A stretch of DNA of 64,000 bases from a virus, in the IMG/VR virus record IMGVR_UViG_3300045972_000112, positions 1-64,000 of that record; one strand, given 5' to 3'. Below the pieces are notes generated by a model that worked only from the letters and a program-made list of their open reading frames with translations, was not told the origin of the DNA and did not search any database. This document shows, one piece after another, positions 47,119 through 55,617 of this stretch (position 1 is the stretch's first letter; each line of letters opens with the position of its first letter). The position numbers and the translations under genes were made by a program.

Positions 47119-47985
47119 ATGACCTCGGCATACGACCATCTCAACTTCGACGACGTTGAGGCTCCAGTCCTCAAGGCAGTCGAGGGTGACGCCGCTACGA
47201 TCAACGCCTCGATCCAGGCTGTCCTTGGTGACGTGGGGGAGCGTCCTGTAGTCGACTTCCCCTCGGACACCGAGGTTCTGCTGCCCGGTGGGCTTCTCCG
47301 TGACGGAGTGACCTTCCGCGAGGCCGAGGTTCGGGAACTTACTGGTGAGGACGAAGAGGCGCTGTCACGCGCGCAGGGGAACAACCTCCGCTTCGTCGGG
47401 ACACTGCTGCGTCAGGGTGTCGTCTCCATCGGCGGCGACCGGGTGACCAACGAGGTCCTCAAGGAACTCCTGATCGGTGACCGCGACGCCCTCGTCCTGG
47501 GGATCCGTCGCGCCACGTTCGGGAACGACCTGGACTTCAAGGACCTGATCTGCCCAGGCTGCAACGCGAAGTTGGACGTCACCGTTCATCTCGACGAGGT
47601 TCCGATCCGCAAGTTGGATAACCCGCTGATCCGAGAGTTCACCGTGGAACTGTCGCGTGGTGCTAGCGCAGTGGTTCGCCTGCCGAACGGTGGGGACCAG
47701 GAAGCCATCTTCGCGGACCCGGAACTGACATCGGCAGAGCAGAACACGATCCTGCTGTCCCGCGTCGTGCAGACGATCACCGACCGAACCGGTCGCGAGA
47801 CCAAGGTACGCAACAACCCGCTGCCGGTTCGCTCGCTGGGAGTCGCGGATCGCAAGAGGATCCTGACCTTCCTTGACGAACACGTACCCGGGCCCGCCTA
47901 CAATGAAGTTACCTTCAAGCACGAGGAGTGCGGGAAGGAGACGCCGCTGTCTTTGACAGTAGGCGATCTGTTTCTCGATCTCTAG
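47119..47985 (+). CDS. Tail assembly chaperone, first frame
   Basis: 288 aa. Helical N-terminus, LTGEDEEALSRAQGNNLRF region, then CPGCNAKLD and FKHEECG, a zinc-binding insertion seen in tail chaperones of large phages. Lies between the tube and tape measure genes, the fixed place of chaperones. The end DLFLDL is followed by an open +1 frame (47975-48142), so a longer form is likely. Confidence 0.75.
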   Translation: MTSAYDHLNFDDVEAPVLKAVEGDAATINASIQAVLGDVGERPVVDFPSDTEVLLPGGLLRDGVTFREAEVRELTGEDEEALSRAQGNNLRFVGTLLRQGVVSIGGDRVTNEVLKELLIGDRDALVLGIRRATFGNDLDFKDLICPGCNAKLDVTVHLDEVPIRKLDNPLIREFTVELSRGASAVVRLPNGGDQEAIFADPELTSAEQNTILLSRVVQTITDRTGRETKVRNNPLPVRSLGVADRKRILTFLDEHVPGPAYNEVTFKHEECGKETPLSLTVGDLFLDL

Positions 47986-48142
47986 GTACGACCACCTGTA
48001 CTCCGATTACGAAGCACTTTCTGAGGCGCATCCCGGCTGGAGCCTACGTGACATTCGCCGGTTGTCAGTACGTGAACGACGGCACTGGGTTGCCCTGTTC
48101 GAACACGCACTCGCTCTAGCACGGAAGCGCATCAATGGCTAA
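47975..48142 (+). CDS. Tail assembly chaperone +1-frame extension
   Basis: 55 codons in the +1 frame of the chaperone: YDHLYSDYEALSEAHPGWSL, then RDIRRLSVRERRHW and LARKRING. It has no start of its own and coding-quality sequence begins right at the upstream stop. A Phe codon TTT at 47971 followed by C allows +1 slippage to TTC. The fused product would be about 340 aa. Ends overlapping the tape measure start. Confidence 0.7.
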   Translation, partial: SISRYDHLYSDYEALSEAHPGWSLRDIRRLSVRERRHWVALFEHALALARKRING

Positions 48143-51100
48143 CGAAGAAGCCTCTGTAGGCGGACGTCTCCTGGGAACCTCTAAGGTCCAGGAGGCTATT
48201 GACGCGCTTGCAACCACCATCAATACCCTCACCCACTCACTCCAGGGAATCAAGCCCGGGATGCAGTCGGTGGGAGGGTTGCTCAAGTCTGGATGGAACT
48301 CTGCGTCCAACTGGAGTGGTGGCAACAACGGCGGTGGGTTCACCTTCGGTGGCGTCCCAGCAGGACGCCACCAGATGCCCGCAGCCGGTGGTGGTGGTGG
48401 TAGCACTCCCGTAGGCCATCACCAGATGCCTGCATCACAGAGCCCGCTCGGTAACGGCGGTGTCGTTCGTGCATCCGCTGCGGCGGGTCTAGGCGCGGGA
48501 TTCCAGGCCCTGTCGGCCTACGGAAACCGTACCCTTCCTGACGTCGCGCAGATCGATGCCTGGGGCAACTACGCGTCTATCTCATCTGGTGGTAACTACG
48601 GCTCGGGGTACCGCCAGGCCATCGGTATGTCCTACATGCCGAACGGTGGGGCTCGGTCATCATCCCTGGGTGCCCTGGACACGGCGCAGGGTAACTTCTC
48701 CATCGCTGCCGCGTCCGGCCAGGTACCTACCTCCGCTACCTTCGGGCAGTACCAGAACGCTGTAGGCGGATACGCCTACGGAAACCCCGGACTCGGCTAC
48801 GGGGGTGCCGGTGCTGCGTGGCGTCAGCAGGTCAGCCCGCAGTCCTTCTACGCCCTTCGTGGCTACGGCATCAGCGTGCTGGGACAGGGTGGGGCCAGGG
48901 CCACTCCAGCACAGATCGCCAACCAGATCTTCCAGCGCACCTTCCAGGGCCGCTCGCAGGTCTCCAGTGCCACGCTGAACGCCGCGCTTGGTGACGGCGG
49001 ATCCCTGAGTCGAAACCTGAGCCAGATTGCCTCTTCGGCGGGCTGGGACCAGAACACTGTCGACTCTGTGACGACGTACCTTCGACAGCAGAACAACTTC
49101 ACCAGCCAGTCCGGGCAGTCCGCCACGCAGTACCAGTCACTCCTGTCTAAGGCTGGCAACGGAGACTCAGGGGCCCAGTCGACGCTATCCAAGTACGGCG
49201 TGGGCGCGGACGCTGCTAGCCAGTTGCGTAACCTCAACGCGATCCGAACCGCACGTACTGCTGACATCACACCTGACTTCGTTGCGGGACTGACGTCGTC
49301 CACCCAGTTGCTGGGTCAGTTCTCCCAGGCCCTGACCAGCGCCATCAATGCGATCCCCGGTGGCACGGCTGCGCTTGGTGGTGGTGGTGCTGCGCTCTCA
49401 CAGATCCAGGGCGCTGTTGGTGGCATGAGTGGGATCGGTGGATCCCTGCTAAGCAGTTACACCACGGCCAAGATTCTGTCTAAGGCCATGGGGTACGGCG
49501 GTGCGGGTGGGGCTGCTGGAAAGCACGCCATTGGAGCAGCCGCGCGTACCGGGGCTACGGACGTTCTCGCATCCGGGGGTGGCAGGGCCCTGTCCACCAT
49601 CCCTATCGTGGGGACAGTGGCAGCGGGCGCTGCTCTAGCCACGCAGACGAGCGGGTACGGGAAGGCCTCGGCAGCGGACAAGATTGGTGCGTTCAGCAAC
49701 TCCGCCACTGCCGCTGGTATCGGCTGGAGCAACCTGGGAGCCGCTTGGCAGGGCTTGCAGTCCGGTGGCCTCTCTGGTGCCTGGAATGCCGTCATGGGAG
49801 GTTCTACGCTGACCGAGGCTGGAGCAACAGGTACTCCCGGAGCCCCAGCAGGTACCGGGGGCGGCGGAGGTGGCTCGGTAGGCAAGAAGTACCCGCACAC
49901 TGGTGCTGGTGTCGTGCAGGCGGCTCTGAGCGTCCTGGGAACCCCTTACTCGAAGACGGGTTCAAGCCCTGGCAAGGGGTTCGGATGCGCCACCCTGACG
50001 TCCTGGGCATACCGCCAGGTCGGTGTCACCATCCACCCGTCGCTGTCGGCTGAGCAGTTCAAGCAGGGACGACCGGTCGACCGCGCGTCATTGCAGCAGG
50101 GTGACCTGGTCTTCTTCTACTACGCCAATGGGGTTAACACCCAGAACGCTGTCAACCACGTCGGAATCTTCTACCAGAACGGTCGCATGATCCACGCGCC
50201 TCATACCGGATCCGTGGTGCAGGTGGCTCCCATCGACTGGGCGAACTTCAAGGGCGCGCGACGCTACATCGGTGCTGGTGGTTCCACCTCTCCGACAAGT
50301 TCCAACGTCGGCGCGAACTCGAACGGCTCCAACTCCCTGACGACAGCGGACGCTGGGCAGCCCCCGTTCTCCGCATCGATCTCCGGATCGGTGAACGAGA
50401 TCGACGCGTTCAGTTCCATCGTGGGTGGCAAGGGGAGGGCCTCCGCGTCTGGCTGGTCTCCGTCGGGTGGCGGTGGTGCCGGAGCCTTCGGTAGCGCCAC
50501 GAACAACTTCACCACGGCTGGAACAGGAGCCAGCGGTGGAGGCGGAGCGGCTCCTGCCGGAGTTACCGCCTGGGCCAAGAGCCTTCTCTCCAAGATGGCG
50601 ATGCCGACTACCGGCTCGAACATCACTGCGGTGTCTCGCTGGGCCCAGCAGGAGGGTGGCAACTGGCACAACTCGGCGCACTACAACCCCCTGAACACGA
50701 CGCAGCGCGAGCCGGGGTCAACCTCCATGAACGGTGTTGGAGTCCAGTCGTACACGTCCTGGGCTCAGGGGTTCGCGGCCACAATCCAGACCCTGAACAA
50801 CGGTCGCTACGGTGGGATCCTCAGCGCGCTCAAGGCGGGCAACAACCCGTCTGCCGTCTACGGTGCCATCGTTCACTCTCCGTGGGGTACGAAGAACCTT
50901 CCGGGGTACGCGAAGGGCTCCTTCAATATCCCTGAGGACCACATCGCGCAGGTACACAAGCGCGAGATGATCCTCCCTGCTGACATCGCGGATGCCGTTC
51001 GCGGTGCGATGGGACAGAAGGGCGGGGGACGCGGAGGAATCACCTTCGAGAACGGGGCCATCCGGGTCAGCCTGCCAGCCGGGGCACAGATCAACGACCA

Positions 51101-51182
51101 GACAGCCAACTCGTTCGCGAACCAGGTAGGTACCGCAGTGGCCAAGCAGGTCGAAGAAGTCATGGTAAGGAGGGGTCTCTGA
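48135..51182 (+). CDS. Tape measure protein with NlpC/P60 and lysozyme-like domains
   Basis: 1015 aa. Early helices, then Gly/Ala-rich hydrophobic stretches (about residues 395-510). Residues about 590-715 are an NlpC/P60 peptidase: FGCATLTSWAYR (Cys), QQGDLVFFY, VNHVGIFY (His), MIHAPHTG. Residues about 820-925 resemble a lysozyme/glucosaminidase-like lobe (VSRWAQQEGGNWHNSAHYN, GVQSYTSWAQGFAATI). It sets tail length and probably opens peptidoglycan during DNA entry. Confidence 0.85.
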   Translation: MANEEASVGGRLLGTSKVQEAIDALATTINTLTHSLQGIKPGMQSVGGLLKSGWNSASNWSGGNNGGGFTFGGVPAGRHQMPAAGGGGGSTPVGHHQMPASQSPLGNGGVVRASAAAGLGAGFQALSAYGNRTLPDVAQIDAWGNYASISSGGNYGSGYRQAIGMSYMPNGGARSSSLGALDTAQGNFSIAAASGQVPTSATFGQYQNAVGGYAYGNPGLGYGGAGAAWRQQVSPQSFYALRGYGISVLGQGGARATPAQIANQIFQRTFQGRSQVSSATLNAALGDGGSLSRNLSQIASSAGWDQNTVDSVTTYLRQQNNFTSQSGQSATQYQSLLSKAGNGDSGAQSTLSKYGVGADAASQLRNLNAIRTARTADITPDFVAGLTSSTQLLGQFSQALTSAINAIPGGTAALGGGGAALSQIQGAVGGMSGIGGSLLSSYTTAKILSKAMGYGGAGGAAGKHAIGAAARTGATDVLASGGGRALSTIPIVGTVAAGAALATQTSGYGKASAADKIGAFSNSATAAGIGWSNLGAAWQGLQSGGLSGAWNAVMGGSTLTEAGATGTPGAPAGTGGGGGGSVGKKYPHTGAGVVQAALSVLGTPYSKTGSSPGKGFGCATLTSWAYRQVGVTIHPSLSAEQFKQGRPVDRASLQQGDLVFFYYANGVNTQNAVNHVGIFYQNGRMIHAPHTGSVVQVAPIDWANFKGARRYIGAGGSTSPTSSNVGANSNGSNSLTTADAGQPPFSASISGSVNEIDAFSSIVGGKGRASASGWSPSGGGGAGAFGSATNNFTTAGTGASGGGGAAPAGVTAWAKSLLSKMAMPTTGSNITAVSRWAQQEGGNWHNSAHYNPLNTTQREPGSTSMNGVGVQSYTSWAQGFAATIQTLNNGRYGGILSALKAGNNPSAVYGAIVHSPWGTKNLPGYAKGSFNIPEDHIAQVHKREMILPADIADAVRGAMGQKGGGRGGITFENGAIRVSLPAGAQINDQTANSFANQVGTAVAKQVEEVMVRRGL

Positions 51183-52009
51183 TGGCTGTAACGGCTACTC
51201 GCGTTACGACGGCCAAGAAGACCAAGGGTCACGCAGTCCGCAAGGTGACCCCATCAAAGACGATCTGGAATCCCAAGTTCGACCCGAGGATTCTGACTCA
51301 CCCGGACTTCGCACTCCCAGGAGTCAAGAACGGCAACGTCATCAACCGAGGCGCGATCATCGGCGCGGACAACAAGTATGGGATCAACTTCCTCTACAAC
51401 CCGAGTGTCTACTCGCTGTCGCACGCCATCGATTCCAGCAACCCGATCATTCCCCAGATCGACCGCAACGTAGCGGACACGGGGTCCTACTTCGGAGACA
51501 CTGGTACGACGCTGACCTTCGATCTCCTGTTCGACAGGACCTATGAACTCTGGGACAGCAGCATCAAGGGAAAGAAGCCTGCTGGTATCTACGGAACCGC
51601 CGTGGACGTCTTCGCGATCTACCAGTTGACCGGAGTGGCAACCAACATCGACTGGAGCACAGCAACGCAGTACGACGCTGCGGTCGCGCTGAACAAGGCC
51701 ACTGCGGCGGCTCCGATCACGGCACCCATCCAGCCGAACCCTTGCACGGTCTACTTCGGAGGGGTGACAGCCCAGCAGTACTACGGCTTCATCTCCGGGT
51801 TGGCCGTCAACCACATCCACTTCGCGTCGAACATGGTGCCAATGCGAACAACCGTGTCGATCAGCATGAACATCCTTCCTGCAACGACATCATTCACGAC
51901 GGCTCCAGTGGCTTCCCCGGCTTCAACAGGAACTGCTTGGAAGGGTGGCGGTGGGGGATCCTTCGCGAACCCAGGGAAGACCTCCGGCTTTCGAGCAGGA
52001 GGTGCCTGA
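51182..52009 (+). CDS. Baseplate/tail hub accessory protein
   Basis: 275 aa. Basic start, then a beta-rich core (DTGTTLTFDLLFDRTYELWD), as in tube-initiator or LysM-associated baseplate proteins of contractile tails. Gly-rich tail. Position between tape measure and LysM-like gene supports a hub role. Confidence 0.6.
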   Translation: MAVTATRVTTAKKTKGHAVRKVTPSKTIWNPKFDPRILTHPDFALPGVKNGNVINRGAIIGADNKYGINFLYNPSVYSLSHAIDSSNPIIPQIDRNVADTGSYFGDTGTTLTFDLLFDRTYELWDSSIKGKKPAGIYGTAVDVFAIYQLTGVATNIDWSTATQYDAAVALNKATAAAPITAPIQPNPCTVYFGGVTAQQYYGFISGLAVNHIHFASNMVPMRTTVSISMNILPATTSFTTAPVASPASTGTAWKGGGGGSFANPGKTSGFRAGGA

Positions 52010-52287
52010 TGGCCATCATCAGTGGCTCTCGATACCAGAGCACAGAGATCACCCAGGCCCCTGGACGTGGTGGCGTTGTCACCTCCGTGCTGTCTCACTC
52101 GGAGGCGTTCGACCGACAGTACGCCTTCACGCTCTACCAGTGGACCCAGGACGACCGACCCGATCTAGTGGCTGCCGGGTTCTACGGCAACGACCAGTTG
52201 TGGTGGCAGATCGCTAGGGCCAACCCGGAGATCCTCGACTGGAACTCGGTACCGATGGGAACGATCATCAGGGTCCCCAATGCGTAA
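52009..52287 (+). CDS. Baseplate LysM-like protein (gp53-type)
   Basis: 92 aa. The C-terminus WWQIARANPEILDWNSVPMG and then TIIRVPN is a LysM-like fold, as in T4 gp53 and related baseplate wedge proteins. ATGA overlap with the upstream gene. Confidence 0.65.
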   Translation: MAIISGSRYQSTEITQAPGRGGVVTSVLSHSEAFDRQYAFTLYQWTQDDRPDLVAAGFYGNDQLWWQIARANPEILDWNSVPMGTIIRVPNA

Positions 52288-53461
52288 CAACGTAGCGGTG
52301 TCACTGTGGGTCAACGATGACTACGTGACAAGCCGACTCTCGGCTATCGAGATCACACAGGAGGACGGGCTCCACGAGGTCGCGAAGATCGATGTCCTCT
52401 ACACGGTGAAGCAGGGACTCCTCGCGCAGGTGACCACCACCTCGGACCTACAGGACCGATGGGCGGAGGAGTCTCGCGTTCGCCTCGAATACGGTGCCCA
52501 TTCGCTGCTCTCGGAGTTCTTCGGGTACGTCATCGGTAGTGCCATCATCCCCACGGAGCAGCCCGTTCGGCAGTCGAGCGCAGCCACCACCTACTGCGTC
52601 CGGTACACCTGTCTGGGGATGTCCTATCCGATGCAGAACCAGAAGTACCGGGAGTGGCGGAACCAGTCGTACTCCTCAATCGCTCGCGCCATCGCGAAGG
52701 AGCATGGCCTGCATGCTGCCGTGGACCTGGCGACGACGCAGATCCCCTACCGGATGCAGAACGGTCAGTCGGACTTCCGGTTCCTGGCCGACCTCGCTGA
52801 CGAGATCGGGTACCGCTTCGTGGTGCATCAGGGTGTTCTGTACTTCCGAAACGTCTTCGACGCCTTCCTCGACGCGCAGAAGGGGATCGTCCCGTCGTTC
52901 TACCAGAACAACACCCCGGGAAACCGTGGGCCGCTACGAGAGTTCCGGCTGACTCAGGGAACCACCCTCCCCACTGGTGGACGACTTACCTCCCAGCAGG
53001 CCCACGTCATCGCCAACGGCACGGTGGTACCCGTGACGGCTACACGCAGCACCGGCTCCGGAATCGCGGCCAAGTTCACGCAGGTGGTCGCAGACAGGGC
53101 CTTCACGGGATACGGGCAGGCCACAGCGCGCGTCGTCGGCGCTGCCAACACGAACGCACAGTGGGTAACCGCAGACCTTGTCGTGGACGGGGACTCCCGA
53201 GTATTCCCAGGAAGCGTGGTCAACATCTTCGGGACGTCACTACCGACTGGTACGTCCGGATTGTGGATGGTACGAAAGGCTGTCCATAGGATTCATATGG
53301 GTGCCAACCCGACGACAACCACGTACTTCTGTGACCTCTCGGTAGGTCGTGACGACGTGGATACGCTGACGCACTACCCAGCAGCGCTCACGTCGAAGAC
53401 GTCCCAGCCCGTCACGGTCTACTCCACGAACAACCAGTGGTTCTCAGTTGGTGCCTCATGA
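52280..53461 (+). CDS. Baseplate hub (gpD/gp27-like)
   Basis: 393 aa. VSLWVNDDYVTSRLSAIEIT, RVRLEYGAHSLLSEFFGYV and the C-terminal PGSVVNIFGTSLPTGTSGLW resemble late-control protein D/VgrG-type hubs. It forms the central ring under the tube and holds the spike. Overlaps the previous gene by 8 bases. Confidence 0.75.
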   Translation: MRNNVAVSLWVNDDYVTSRLSAIEITQEDGLHEVAKIDVLYTVKQGLLAQVTTTSDLQDRWAEESRVRLEYGAHSLLSEFFGYVIGSAIIPTEQPVRQSSAATTYCVRYTCLGMSYPMQNQKYREWRNQSYSSIARAIAKEHGLHAAVDLATTQIPYRMQNGQSDFRFLADLADEIGYRFVVHQGVLYFRNVFDAFLDAQKGIVPSFYQNNTPGNRGPLREFRLTQGTTLPTGGRLTSQQAHVIANGTVVPVTATRSTGSGIAAKFTQVVADRAFTGYGQATARVVGAANTNAQWVTADLVVDGDSRVFPGSVVNIFGTSLPTGTSGLWMVRKAVHRIHMGANPTTTTYFCDLSVGRDDVDTLTHYPAALTSKTSQPVTVYSTNNQWFSVGAS

Positions 53462-53697
53462 TCCCGGCACAGGGTATCTACGAGTCCATTGCAGTGGACG
53501 TCAGCGACCCAACCGGTCAGGGCAGGATCCGGGTGCAGGCTCCCCAGGCTCTAGGTACCGCTCGCTCCAACTGGGCCAGGCCAGCATTCCTCGGTGGGTA
53601 CGCACCCAAGATCGGGTCCAAGGTCTTCATCGCGTTTCTCGGAGGAGACCCGAACTCTCCAGTGTACTTTCCAAACCTGGCTGCTGGACTGGGATGA
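53458..53697 (+). CDS. Spike OB-fold protein (gp5/gpV-like)
   Basis: 79 aa. YESIAVDVSDPTGQGRIRVQ then VGSKV-like KIGSKVFIAFLGGDPNSPVY is the OB-fold that joins spikes to hubs. No lysozyme or needle domain follows in this gene. ATGA overlap with the hub gene. Confidence 0.75.
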   Translation: MIPAQGIYESIAVDVSDPTGQGRIRVQAPQALGTARSNWARPAFLGGYAPKIGSKVFIAFLGGDPNSPVYFPNLAAGLG

Positions 53698-53704
53698 TGT
53701 TGAC

Positions 53705-54124
53705 ATGAGTGTTCAGATGACGATTCCCTTTGCGCTTGGTGCCGATGGCGGCATCAGCGTGGAGTCGAACGCCGACGTGCAGATTCATCAGCGCGTCCTG
53801 GCGCTGGCGCAGATCGACGCGGGAACTCGACCGATGCTGACGTCTCTTGGAGTACCTCTCCATGGACTCCTGTTCGAGTCGATCACTGACCCGGTGGTGC
53901 AGCAGACAGCACAGGCCGTGAAGGACCTGATCACGGCGTACGAGCCAGGTGTCATCGTCATGGGGGTAACGCCGACGGTCAGCCCCAGCGACCCAACCAC
54001 GATCAACGTGACGGTCTCGTACGACCGACGAGATGCACAGAACTCTGACGCTTCGGCGCAGGCCAACAGCAATACCGTCGTCATCTCGGCAGGCGGAACT
54101 GTCACGGAGGTTATCCGAGGATGA
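53705..54124 (+). CDS. Baseplate wedge protein (gp25/gpW-like)
   Basis: 139 aa. QIHQRVLALAQIDAGTRPML, YGVPL-like SLGVPLHGLLFE and VTVSYDRRDAQ fit the gp25 fold at the base of contractile sheaths. Coupled to the J-like gene by an ATGA overlap. Confidence 0.8.
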   Translation: MSVQMTIPFALGADGGISVESNADVQIHQRVLALAQIDAGTRPMLTSLGVPLHGLLFESITDPVVQQTAQAVKDLITAYEPGVIVMGVTPTVSPSDPTTINVTVSYDRRDAQNSDASAQANSNTVVISAGGTVTEVIRG

Positions 54125-55617
54125 CGAACATCGACTACACCAGCAAGGACTTCGCGGGATTCAAGCAGTCCCTGCTCGACTACGCAGCCGTCAACTTCCC
54201 GGAGTGGACCGGTCGCTCCGAGGCTGACTTCGGTGTACTCCTGGTCGAACTGTTCGCATACCTCGGAGACATCCTGTCCTTCTACGGAGACCGTGCTGCC
54301 GACGAGGCCTTCCTGGCTACAGCGACGCAGCGAAGGTCTGTCATCAACCTGGCCCTGATGCTGGGCTACACGCCTGCTGAGGCCACGGCTGCCACAGGAT
54401 CAGTCAACCTGATCACGTCCACAGGATCACCTGCCGTTTCGGTGCCCGCTGGCACGGCGATCATGACTCCGTACCAGGCATCGGTAGACGGGCCCATCTT
54501 CTTCGAGACGACGGCAGACGTCACCGTCGCTGGATCAGGTGGCATCTCAGCAGTAACAGTGATCGAGGGACTTACCCAGGGAAGCACCACGATCACCGTG
54601 AACTCCTCCCCCTACAAGGTAGAGATCCCGGGATCCTCAGACGGAACTTCGTCACAGGTGTTCGTGCTTAGGGGAAGCCCGGTTATCTCAGGCTCGGTGA
54701 ACGTCTTCACTGACGCCAGCCTGTCGTCGAGCAGTTCCCCATACGAGCAGTGGAATATCGTCAACACGCTGGTTGAGTCCGGGCCCAGTTCCCGCGACGT
54801 CCTACTCAGTGCCACGTCCACTGGTGTCACCTACCTAACCTTCGGTGACGGCACTAACGGCTTCGTTCCCCCCATCGGTACCCAGGTCTACGTGAACTAC
54901 CGGGTGGGTGGCGGTGTCTACGGAAACGTCTCTGGCGGTGGTGCTTTCGATTTCGTGGAGACCGTCACTGGCGTAAGCGTCGGATCCTCTACAGACATGT
55001 CCGGTGGCGCTGACGCGGAGAGCATCGAGAGCATCCGCCGTAACGCCCCGCGCGCCTTCCGAACCATCGACCGAGCAGTGTCACTACAGGACTACGAGGA
55101 CCTCGCAGTCCGCGTCGGTGGGCTGGCTGACGCCAACGCCGTGGCTGGATCCGGGAACGCCGTCACAGTCTTCATCATCGGAACGGGTGGCAACGTCTCC
55201 TCGACTGCCACTCGGAATGCAGTCTCGCGCTACCTGTCGACGCGCATTGCAGCCGGTACAACCGTCCTAGTGAACGCAGCAACCACCGTCGGGATCAGCG
55301 TAGGCAACGGCACCTACCCAGTGCAGGTGACGGCGCTTCCCTCGTACTCCAACGCGACTGTCAAGGCTGCGGTCATCGCAGCGATCACCAACCTGATGCT
55401 TCCTGACAACTGGACCATTGGTGCCGTGGTCCCGCTTAGCCTCGTGCTCAAGACGATCCAGGACGTCCCCGGCGTGGCGTATGCATCCATCCCGGTCTTC
55501 TACCGTGCAGGAACCACACCCTCGCCGGGATCTGTGCAGACCGACATCATCATGGCCGTGTCTGAGTTCCCGTACCTGAACAACACCAGCGTCACAGTTA
55601 CTGGCGGAGTCGGATGA
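54121..55617 (+). CDS. Baseplate J-like wedge protein
   Basis: 498 aa. DYTSKDFAGFKQSLLDYA, LVELFAYLGDILSFYGDRAA and the RAFRTIDRAVSLQDYEDLAV segment are hallmarks of J/gp6-type wedge proteins. It forms the arms of the baseplate. Coupled on both sides. Confidence 0.9.
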   Translation: MTNIDYTSKDFAGFKQSLLDYAAVNFPEWTGRSEADFGVLLVELFAYLGDILSFYGDRAADEAFLATATQRRSVINLALMLGYTPAEATAATGSVNLITSTGSPAVSVPAGTAIMTPYQASVDGPIFFETTADVTVAGSGGISAVTVIEGLTQGSTTITVNSSPYKVEIPGSSDGTSSQVFVLRGSPVISGSVNVFTDASLSSSSSPYEQWNIVNTLVESGPSSRDVLLSATSTGVTYLTFGDGTNGFVPPIGTQVYVNYRVGGGVYGNVSGGGAFDFVETVTGVSVGSSTDMSGGADAESIESIRRNAPRAFRTIDRAVSLQDYEDLAVRVGGLADANAVAGSGNAVTVFIIGTGGNVSSTATRNAVSRYLSTRIAAGTTVLVNAATTVGISVGNGTYPVQVTALPSYSNATVKAAVIAAITNLMLPDNWTIGAVVPLSLVLKTIQDVPGVAYASIPVFYRAGTTPSPGSVQTDIIMAVSEFPYLNNTSVTVTGGVG

